DNA from: Chlamydiota bacterium
GTDB lineage: Bacteria; Chlamydiota; Chlamydiia; Chlamydiales; JAJFMK01
NCBI GenBank assembly: GCA_021772215.1
Contig: JAJFMK010000266.1
Span: 1 to 15,807, forward strand
DNA length: 15,807 bases
Direction: 5' to 3'
This document shows positions 6,481 to 11,951 of the stretch, one piece after another. The translations under genes and the position numbers were made by a program. The notes under the pieces are model-generated. The model was given only the letters and a program-made list of their open reading frames with translations, had not been told where the DNA came from and made no database searches. The first letter of the stretch is position 1. Each line of letters begins with the position of its first letter.

Positions 6481-7383
6481 ATGGGTAACACTAAACCACT
6501 AGGTAACACCGAGACTACTCCAGACGGAATGCACGCAAGGTCGGCTGCCCCCACCACACCAACACCTCCTCAAGCAGCATCAACTCACCAAGCAGCGATG
6601 TCAGCTTTAGCTCCCGCCGCACCAGCTCACGGAGCCGTTGGCGGATCAACAACAACAACTACCCCTGCTGCACCAGCAGAGCCTGGTATGCACGCCAGAC
6701 CAGCTGCTCCGGCTACAGCTCACGGGACCGTTGGCGGATCAACAACTACGTCAACTACAACAACTACCCCTGCTGCACCAGCAGAGCCTGGCATGCATGC
6801 CAGACCTGCTGCTCCGACTACAGCTCACGGGACCGTTGGCGGATCAACTACTACATTTGCTGCGCAGACAGGATTTGGCATGACGGCTCCTATGTTTGCA
6901 GAAACACCTGATTTAACAACTCGGGTAGGCTTTAATCCCTTTGATGATAGCAAAAAACAAGAACCCGGTTTTCATCGTAGAGCTGCTCTGACTGCTGCAT
7001 TTGATGCAAGAGCGGCTGCTCTTGCTGCAGAAGCGTTAAATACAGTACAATTGGCCCACCAGCCTGCTCCTGTCATATTGACGCAGCCAGCAGACAATTT
7101 TTCGATTTCTGCCGGAGCCGGTGGTGGCGGTGGTGGCGGAAGCGGCGGTAGACTAGGCGGCGTAATCTCCAATATACCTACTTCTAGCGCTACCAGCACA
7201 AGGCTTACCCGTTCAACCAGCGAAAGCTTCGAATGTCTCTTTAAGGCTTTTGCTGCCCTGGCTACCTTGGGTGCTATCGGGATTCCTATTGGAGCTGTGA
7301 AGCGCTCACCCCCAATTGTTGTCGCAGCGATTGTTGCAATTTTTGTTGGTGTCATTGGCGCTGTTGTTGCTTCAGATGATTAA
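6481..7383 (+). CDS. Repeat-containing low-complexity protein with C-terminal bilobed hydrophobic domain
   Basis: No named family is recognised. From the ATG at 6481, 9 bases after AAAAGGA, the product is 300 residues. Residues 17-125 hold repeated units pairing GMHARxAAP with AHGxVGGSTTT, separated by Thr/Ala/Pro-rich linkers. EPGFHRR follows at 161-167, then an Ala-rich helix-prone stretch (168-186), a Gly run (211-223), and two hydrophobic lobes (about 252-273 and 278-297) around the turn KRSPP. The ending resembles that of the 6037 product. The layout is a long disordered repetitive N-terminus plus a membrane hairpin, which fits a secreted inclusion-membrane-type protein, though that is inference. 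An upstream in-frame TTG at 6433 lies inside the hairpin at 6425-6454 and lacks a ribosome site, so I reject it. Confidence 0.72.
   Translation: MGNTKPLGNTETTPDGMHARSAAPTTPTPPQAASTHQAAMSALAPAAPAHGAVGGSTTTTTPAAPAEPGMHARPAAPATAHGTVGGSTTTSTTTTTPAAPAEPGMHARPAAPTTAHGTVGGSTTTFAAQTGFGMTAPMFAETPDLTTRVGFNPFDDSKKQEPGFHRRAALTAAFDARAAALAAEALNTVQLAHQPAPVILTQPADNFSISAGAGGGGGGGSGGRLGGVISNIPTSSATSTRLTRSTSESFECLFKAFAALATLGAIGIPIGAVKRSPPIVVAAIVAIFVGVIGAVVASDD
6625..6858 (+). repeat. In-gene tandem repeat, units of 93 and 105 bp plus a partial copy
   Basis: Unit 1 is 6625-6717 (93 bp), unit 2 is 6718-6822 (105 bp), and a partial third copy runs from 6823 to about 6858. Each unit begins GCTCACGG and encodes AHGxVGGST, then a Thr/Pro/Ala linker, then EPGMHARPAAP. 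Unit 2 differs by a 12-bp in-frame gain in the Thr tract. A diverged half-unit (GMHARSAAP) precedes unit 1. All changes keep the frame, pointing to unequal recombination or slippage under coding constraint. Confidence 0.9.
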
Positions 7384-7392
7384 TATTAAACG

Positions 7393-7401
7393 AATAAGGA
7401 G
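7393..7401 (+). promoter_or_regulatory. Ribosome-binding element AATAAGGAG of the 7408 gene
   Basis: Third identical copy of AATAAGGAG, here extended to AAGGAGG, ending 6 bases before the ATG. It sits in a 24-base spacer after the 6481 gene. Confidence 0.75.
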
Positions 7402-7407
7402 GAAAAT

Positions 7408-7707
7408 ATGTATCATCAAAATGGAAATATAGGTGGGGGATATCACGCAAGGCCGCCGCAAGGTGGCTACCCCGCACCTCAAAGGGGACCGAGCTTTAAT
7501 GGACCACCTGCTTTGGTCACTGCTGAGAGGACTAATTATTTTTTCCATGGTCACTATGCTGGATCAGAAACGAAAATGCATGGAGCTGTCGGAGCTCGCT
7601 CTGATGATAGGGGGCGCTATCACCGTGACCCAAGAGCCGATATCCCCCCTCATCTTCGGCCAGGTGGTCCGATTTATGCTGAGCCATACGGCATGCATAG
7701 ACGTTAG
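7408..7707 (+). CDS. Small His/Gly/Pro/Arg-rich protein sharing motifs with the two upstream genes
   Basis: No named family is recognised. The 99-residue product has no hydrophobic segment, no signal peptide and no cysteine, and looks intrinsically disordered. It carries GGYHARPPQ near the N-terminus, MHGAVGARSDDRGR in the middle (compare GHGYVGARSDHRRG of the 6037 product) and YGMHRR at the very end. The same motif families occur in the 6037 and 6481 products. Histidines are frequent, and basic residues are mostly Arg. The ATG follows a near-perfect AAGGAGG, and codons of the shared motif differ from those in the 6037 gene, which argues for selection on the peptide. Its stop codon overlaps the stop of the convergent LOG-family gene. 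An overlapping 94-codon frame at 7433-7717 lacks these features. Confidence 0.7.
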   Translation: MYHQNGNIGGGYHARPPQGGYPAPQRGPSFNGPPALVTAERTNYFFHGHYAGSETKMHGAVGARSDDRGRYHRDPRADIPPHLRPGGPIYAEPYGMHRR

Positions 7708-8393
7708 AAGTTTTTGAGGGAGCGGTTCTTTTGGTAGTGCCTCTCGATTCCTTCAGCTACGGCCTCGGGGTCGTCGACGATGTGGATTCTTTCGAGATCT
7801 TCATCAAAGATGCATCCCGAGGCCAATACTGTCTCTTTGATCCATTCGATTAGCCCTTGCCAGTACTCTGAGCCCATAAGGTAGATCGGGAAAGGCTGGA
7901 TCTTTTCTGTTTGGATGAGAGTGAGCGCCTCAAAGAGCTCATCCATCGTCCCGACACCTCCGGGGAAGAAGACATAGCCTTGAGCGTAGCGGATAAACAT
8001 CACCTTCCGCACGAAGAAGTAGCGGAAGTGCAGGTCATATCTTCGGTCGATGAAGGGGTTTGACTCCGCCTCGAAGGGCAGTTCGATACTGAGCCCGCAG
8101 GATATCCCCTTGCCAAGCTGCGCCCCCTTATTAGCCGCTTCCATGATCCCGCCGCCACCGCCGGTGATGATGGCAAAGCCGCGCTTGGCAATCGCCTTGG
8201 CAGCCTTGACGGCGAGTTTGTAGTAGGGGCTCGAAGGGGGAAGCCGCGCCGAGCCGAAGATCGAGACAGAGGGGCCGATATTGGTCATCGTCTCGAAGCC
8301 ATCGACAAACTCGGAGATGATACGAAAGACTCTCCAGGAGTCGTGGGTCACGGCGCTGCGGTCAAAATCTCCAAAGGAGGGGGTAGTCTGCAT
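7704..8393 (-). CDS. LOG-family (TIGR00730-type) nucleotide phosphoribohydrolase-like protein
   Basis: The 229-residue product is a Rossmann-fold protein of the lysine-decarboxylase-like/LOG family. Characterised members split a nucleoside 5'-monophosphate into base and ribose 5-phosphate, including cytokinin ribotides in plants and purine or pyrimidine nucleotides in bacterial homologues. The glycine-rich GGGGGIMEA is at 78-86, and the hallmark PGGVGTMDE is at 144-152 with the catalytic Glu152. Arg129 and Lys130 precede it as in the family. An N-terminal extension of about 40 residues comes before the SIFGSAR strand. Despite the old annotation as lysine decarboxylase, decarboxylation is unlikely. 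A GAGG lies just upstream of the ATG. The gene converges on the accessory island with overlapping stops and diverges from mqnP/ubiA. Confidence 0.88.
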   Translation of the reverse strand: MQTTPSFGDFDRSAVTHDSWRVFRIISEFVDGFETMTNIGPSVSIFGSARLPPSSPYYKLAVKAAKAIAKRGFAIITGGGGGIMEAANKGAQLGKGISCGLSIELPFEAESNPFIDRRYDLHFRYFFVRKVMFIRYAQGYVFFPGGVGTMDELFEALTLIQTEKIQPFPIYLMGSEYWQGLIEWIKETVLASGCIFDEDLERIHIVDDPEAVAEGIERHYQKNRSLKNF

Positions 8394-8424
8394 ATCCTCA
8401 TCTTATGGTAATTTTCCCCCCTTC

Positions 8425-8454
8425 TTGTCAAATTGCATAAACATGGTGTAAGCT
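8425..8454 (+). promoter_or_regulatory. Possible promoter of the mqnP/ubiA-ubiX pair
   Basis: TTGTCA at 8425-8430 is a good -35, but the -10 (TAAGCT at 8449-8454, 18-base spacer) is poor. The site overlaps TTGACA on the minus strand (8426-8431), which could serve as the -35 for the divergent LOG gene with CATAAG as its -10. The palindromic TTGTCAA may therefore be shared. Confidence 0.3.
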
Positions 8455-8478
8455 CAATAGTTTCGAAAGGATAGATTT

Positions 8479-9339
8479 ATGAACCTAGCTAGATACCAGC
8501 AACTCCTTCTATTAGAACAGTCTCTCTTTGGCCTCCCTTGGCTTGTGGCAGCGATACTTTTTGCCTTAATCAGTCCTGGGGCTAGCCATTTAATTTTCCC
8601 CTCGCCACTTTTTTGGGCAGCCCTCCTGGTCGCCTTTCTTGCGGCTCGGGCCCTTGGTATGTCACTAAACCGGCTGATCGACTACCAAATTGATGGCAAG
8701 AACCCCCGAACTTCGAAGAGGCCGCTACAGATTGGGCTGGTCTCACGCGATGAGGTGAAGTGGGTCATACTGGCCACCTCGGTAGTCTTCTTAGCCGCCT
8801 GCGCCTACCTCAATCCGCTCTGTCTTCTCCTCTCACCGATTGTACTTGCCCTGCTCTTCGCCTACTCTTTTACCAAGCGCTTCACAGCGCTGTGCCACTT
8901 TTTCTTAGGGGCGGTACACTTTTTTGCGCCGATCTTCGCCTGGGCGGCTCTTTTGGGAACAATTGAGATCACACCTGTCTTAATCGGCTGCTCCCTCTGG
9001 CTCTTTATCGCCGGCAACGACATGGTCTACGCCCTGCAGGATCGTGATTTTGATCTACAGGAGGGACTGCGAAGCATTCCGGCAAGGATGGGGACTAAAG
9101 TCACTTTACGTATGGCTCGTCTGATACACTTCGTCGCCCTTTTACCTTTGATCACCCTTGGACTCATCAGTGAGCTTTCCTTAGTCTACTATTTAGGGGT
9201 AGCCCTGATGGCGGCCCTCTATCTCTATTACCACTTGAGGCTTCGCCGTAAAGGTGAATTCGAACAGTCCTTTACCGCCTGTAATCTCTACGGCGGGCTG
9301 CTCTTCTTAGCTACGTCGATTGGGGTTGCCATATGGTAA
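8479..9339 (+). CDS. mqnP: UbiA-type prenyltransferase, probably MqnP of the futalosine menaquinone pathway
   Basis: This integral membrane enzyme transfers a polyprenyl chain from its diphosphate to an aromatic ring. The 286 residues form about eight or nine hydrophobic segments. The first Asp-rich motif is NRLIDYQID (64-72, Asp68 and Asp72), followed by GKNPRTSKRPL. The second is DMVYALQDRDFD (181-192, Asp188 and Asp192). Both bind Mg-diphosphate. Chlamydiae lack ubiquinone and are thought to make menaquinone by the futalosine route, so I prefer MqnP over 4-hydroxybenzoate polyprenyltransferase UbiA, as which such genes are often labelled. AAAGGAT precedes the ATG. The 3' end overlaps ubiX by 7 bases, which indicates coupled expression. 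Confidence 0.9.
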   Translation: MNLARYQQLLLLEQSLFGLPWLVAAILFALISPGASHLIFPSPLFWAALLVAFLAARALGMSLNRLIDYQIDGKNPRTSKRPLQIGLVSRDEVKWVILATSVVFLAACAYLNPLCLLLSPIVLALLFAYSFTKRFTALCHFFLGAVHFFAPIFAWAALLGTIEITPVLIGCSLWLFIAGNDMVYALQDRDFDLQEGLRSIPARMGTKVTLRMARLIHFVALLPLITLGLISELSLVYYLGVALMAALYLYYHLRLRRKGEFEQSFTACNLYGGLLFLATSIGVAIW

Positions 9340-9929
9340 AGCGGCCTATTGTTTTGGGTGTGAGTGGAGCTTCCGGGATCACATTAACGCTCAAAGCGCT
9401 TCGAAGGCTCACAGAGCTTGGCGAAGAGGTGCATCTCATCTTAACAAAGGATGCTCTCCTCACAGCTGCCTATGAGGTGGGTAGTGATTTGGGGCGAGCC
9501 GAAGGCTTTTTATCGCACCTTAGTGAGAAACAGAGGGAGCTGGTCACCCTTGTGAAGCTAAAGGATTTCACAGCTAGGATCGCCTCAGGCTCCTTTTTGA
9601 CAAAGGGGATGTGTATTTTGCCCTGCAGCATGACGAGCTTAGCGGCTGTCGCAATAGGTTTAAGCGACAACGTCCTGCGCCGCGCCGCTGACGTGACACT
9701 AAAAGAGAGGCGTCCCCTCGTTATCGTTCCGCGCGAAGCGCCCCTCAATGCCATTCATCTTGAAAATATGTTAAAGCTCACACAGATGGGCGCTGTGATT
9801 TTTCCGCCCGTTCCCGCCTGGTATATGCAGCATCAATCTTTGAGTGATATGGAAGAATTCATGGTCAACCGCATCCTAGAGTCCCTAAATATCGAAGATC
9901 TCGACTACAAACGTTGGGGCGATAGATAA
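9333..9929 (+). CDS. ubiX: UbiX-type flavin prenyltransferase
   Basis: UbiX attaches a dimethylallyl group to FMN, making the prenylated flavin needed by UbiD-type decarboxylases. In the futalosine pathway the UbiX/UbiD pair is proposed to decarboxylate after prenylation. The 198-residue product has the flavin-binding GVSGASG (9-15) and LPCSMTSLAAVAIG (96-109). By alignment to E. coli UbiX, the active-site residues Arg117, Lys124, Glu135 (in PREAPLN), Tyr164 and Arg180 are all present, so it should be active. The start overlaps the mqnP end by 7 bases (ATGGTAA), so its only promoter is probably the one before mqnP. The matching UbiD-like gene is not in this window. Confidence 0.94.
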   Translation: MVKRPIVLGVSGASGITLTLKALRRLTELGEEVHLILTKDALLTAAYEVGSDLGRAEGFLSHLSEKQRELVTLVKLKDFTARIASGSFLTKGMCILPCSMTSLAAVAIGLSDNVLRRAADVTLKERRPLVIVPREAPLNAIHLENMLKLTQMGAVIFPPVPAWYMQHQSLSDMEEFMVNRILESLNIEDLDYKRWGDR

Positions 9930-9969
9930 GCTAATGAGATACTGATTAACTCGTGTGGGCAGCTTGGCT

Positions 9970-10896
9970 TTAATGCTTTTTGCGCATTAGAGGAGAGAAC
10001 TTCTCCAGCTTAGAGCGCATGCGAGCTGCCTGGTTGCCGTTGGCCACCTCGTGGATGTTCTCAATGGCGACAAAGGCTTCTTTATCTACGGTATAGATGA
10101 GCGCTTTGAGGTCGGCAAGTTGAAGACGCTCACAGATGACGTAGATGATCTCCTTCTCTTCGCCCGAGTAGCCGCCACGTCCATACATGATGGTGATCGA
10201 AAGACCCATCTCTTCCATGATGGCACGGCCGATCTGTTCAGAGTGAGGGGAGACGATCAGAACTGATTTTGTCTCATCTAGACCGACGATAACGGAGTCC
10301 ATCACCTTCACAACGACAAAATAAGTAATAAGGGAGAGAAGGGGAGGGTGCCAATCTTGAAAGACAAAACCGGCAGCGGCAAAGATGAAGATATTGCAAA
10401 AGAGGACAACGTTTCCGACGGTAATCCCTGTGCGCTTATTAACGATAATGCCTAACACTTCGGTGCCGTCGACACTACCACCCATCCGGATTATCAGCCC
10501 TAGACCGACGCCGAGAATGGCGCCGCCAATCACAACGACTTCAATCGTCTCACCTCTAAAGGGGTGATAGAAGAAGTTGTCGATCAAAAGAAGCCATACA
10601 GCAAAGCAAAAAATTGCCCAGATGAGATGGATGACAAAGGTCTTTCCTACATAGCGCCAGGCGAGATAGAGAAATGGGATATTCAAACCGACAAGAAGGT
10701 AGGGAAGGTATTGACCCCCGAGCACTTTAGAGACGATCATCGCCACACCCATGATACCGCCGTCAATGAGGCGGTTCGGTATGAAGAAGACTTCAATGGA
10801 AAGTGCTGCTAAAAGAGCCCCAACAACAGTCCAAAAAAAGAACATGAACTGCGTTGCGAATGGATAGGTTGTTCCTTGCGAGCTTGGTGTTGACAT
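9970..10896 (-). CDS. YitT-family membrane protein with C-terminal DUF2179 domain
   Basis: The 308-residue product has five to six hydrophobic segments in its first 205 residues, including FFIPNRLIDGGIMG (37-50) and GGSVDGTEVLGI (139-150), both typical of the YitT/DUF161 membrane domain. It ends in a soluble DUF2179 domain (about 212-285) with GRGGYSGEEKEIIYVI, a ferredoxin-like fold that resembles small-ligand-binding domains. The function of the family is not established. Transport is usually assumed. A Lys/Arg-rich tail ends the protein. The ATG is preceded by AGGAAG and lies only 25 bases after the 3' end of tRNA-Asp on the same strand, so it is probably transcribed from the tRNA promoter. 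It converges with ubiX, 40 bases away, and no hairpin is apparent between them. Confidence 0.9.
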   Translation of the reverse strand: MSTPSSQGTTYPFATQFMFFFWTVVGALLAALSIEVFFIPNRLIDGGIMGVAMIVSKVLGGQYLPYLLVGLNIPFLYLAWRYVGKTFVIHLIWAIFCFAVWLLLIDNFFYHPFRGETIEVVVIGGAILGVGLGLIIRMGGSVDGTEVLGIIVNKRTGITVGNVVLFCNIFIFAAAGFVFQDWHPPLLSLITYFVVVKVMDSVIVGLDETKSVLIVSPHSEQIGRAIMEEMGLSITIMYGRGGYSGEEKEIIYVICERLQLADLKALIYTVDKEAFVAIENIHEVANGNQAARMRSKLEKFSPLMRKKH

Positions 10897-10921
10897 TAAA
10901 CTATTTTCTTCCTAGGTAGTT

Positions 10922-10995
10922 CGCGGGAGACGGGGCTCGAACCCGCAACTTCCGGCGTGACAGGCCGGTGCTCTAACCAATTGAACTACTCCCGC
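10922..10995 (-). tRNA. tRNA-Asp (anticodon GUC)
   Basis: The 74-base gene folds fully. The acceptor is GCGGGAG with CTCCCGC, the D-arm is GTTC/GAGC, and the anticodon stem CCGGC/GCCGG has loop CTGTCAC (GTC at 34-36). The T-arm has TTCGAAC. The discriminator is G73, an identity element for tRNA-Asp. CCA is not encoded. It lies 41 bases after tRNA-Val on the same strand. Confidence 0.97.
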
Positions 10996-11036
10996 ATATG
11001 GGTTTATCTTCATCTTTTTCGATAGTTTCTCAAGTA

Positions 11037-11109
11037 TGGGCGCAACAGGACTCGAACCTATGACCGCCTGTGTGTAAAACAGGAGCTCTACCAACTGAGC
11101 TATACGCCC
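11037..11109 (-). tRNA. tRNA-Val (anticodon UAC)
   Basis: The 73-base gene folds fully. The acceptor is GGGCGTA with TGCGCCC (one T-G pair), the D-arm is GCTC/GAGC, and the anticodon stem CCTGT/ACAGG has loop TTTACAC (TAC at 34-36). The T-loop is TTCGAGT. The discriminator is A73, as expected for valine. CCA is not encoded. It is the first gene of the tRNA-Val, tRNA-Asp, yitT-like unit. Confidence 0.97.
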
Positions 11110-11124
11110 GATGAAGACAGACAG

Positions 11125-11154
11125 ATTTTAAACGACTTATCTATTTGTTAGCAA
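11125..11154 (-). promoter_or_regulatory. Promoter of the tRNA-Val/tRNA-Asp/yitT-like unit
   Basis: On the minus strand TTGCTA (11149-11154) and TAAAAT (11125-11130) are separated by 18 bases. The -10 ends 15 bases before the tRNA-Val 5' end. The -35 begins 3 bases after the surE stop, so the unit is set off from the surE operon by its own promoter. Confidence 0.55.
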
Positions 11155-11157
11155 CCT

Positions 11158-11937
11158 CTAAAAGAGCTTCTCAAAGCTATTTTTGCGCTCTTTTAGCATG
11201 CGGTGATCGGTTAGCTCAGCCACATGGACAGGCACAGCGGTGATGTAACCCTTTTGAATCCACCAGGTGTCTGTATCTTCAGGTTCAGACTCTTTGATCT
11301 CTTTTTGGCCGATCCAATAGTAGCTATGACCTTCGGTGGGGTGGATCCTTTGATCGGGATTTTCGATCCACATGCCGGCTCCCTGTCTGGTGAACTTTAT
11401 TCCCTGGATATCTCCCCCGTTGCTATTGGGAAAATTGACATTAAGGAGGGTGCCGACGGGAAGTGGATTTTCAATCACATGTGACACAATTTTTTGAATG
11501 TAGGTCAAGGTGTGGTCAAATTTTGGCTTGATATAGTCCTCAACGGAGAAAGCGATGCCGGGGATGTTATGCATAATCCCTTCGATCGCACCGCCCACAG
11601 TTCCACTATAGAGGAGATTTCGGCCCGCATTGCTACCGGGGTTGATTCCTGAGACTACCAGATCCGGGGGATCACTCATATAGCGGCTTAGCGCCAGCTT
11701 GACGCAGTCGGCCGGCGTTCCGGTAACGCACCAGACCCGTTTTTGATCATCCCAGTCGACCTCTTGTACGCTCAGAGGATGTTTAATGGTAATGGAGAGT
11801 CCCGATGCGGACTTCTCATCAACGGGAGCCATGATGGTCAAATCGGCCACCTCTTCTAGCGCCTTGGCTAGATATCTGATTCCCGGAGCACGGATGCCGT
11901 CGTCGTTTGTTAGTAAAATCTTAGGTTTTCTATTCAT
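11158..11937 (-). CDS. surE: 5'/3'-nucleotidase SurE
   Basis: SurE is a metal-dependent phosphatase of nucleoside 5'- and 3'-monophosphates and short polyphosphates, linked to stationary-phase survival in E. coli. The 259 residues start with KILLTNDDG. The metal ligands Asp12, Asp13, Ser43 (in DEKSASG) and Asn99 (in SGINPGSNAG) match E. coli Asp8, Asp9, Ser39 and Asn92. VTGTPADCVKLAL is also typical. It is the last gene of the overlapping minus-strand operon and begins 14 bases after the upstream stop, with no clear Shine-Dalgarno sequence, so its translation may depend on ribosomes finishing the 601-residue gene. In Chlamydia surE lies next to ubiA and ubiX. Here yitT and two tRNAs separate them and the orientation differs. 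Confidence 0.95.
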   Translation of the reverse strand: MNRKPKILLTNDDGIRAPGIRYLAKALEEVADLTIMAPVDEKSASGLSITIKHPLSVQEVDWDDQKRVWCVTGTPADCVKLALSRYMSDPPDLVVSGINPGSNAGRNLLYSGTVGGAIEGIMHNIPGIAFSVEDYIKPKFDHTLTYIQKIVSHVIENPLPVGTLLNVNFPNSNGGDIQGIKFTRQGAGMWIENPDQRIHPTEGHSYYWIGQKEIKESEPEDTDTWWIQKGYITAVPVHVAELTDHRMLKERKNSFEKLF

Positions 11938-11951
11938 AACTGTGAAGTGTA

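Noticed and set aside
6638..6883. Plus-strand 81-codon frame with Gln/Leu-rich repeats
   Set aside because: It is the +1 shadow of the tandem repeat in the 6481 gene. Repeats keep any frame open, and it has no ribosome-binding site of its own.
6972..7355. Minus-strand 127-codon frame
   Set aside because: It is antisense to the Ala/Gly-rich part of the 6481 gene, and its Pro-run reflects the Gly codons on the other strand.
7433..7717. Plus-strand 94-codon frame overlapping the 7408 gene
   Set aside because: It lacks the shared peptide motifs and a ribosome site. The 7408 frame has both.
10922..11109. tRNA genes as an integration site for a mobile element
   Set aside because: Both tRNAs are complete, no integrase is nearby and no direct repeat of a tRNA end was seen in the window.
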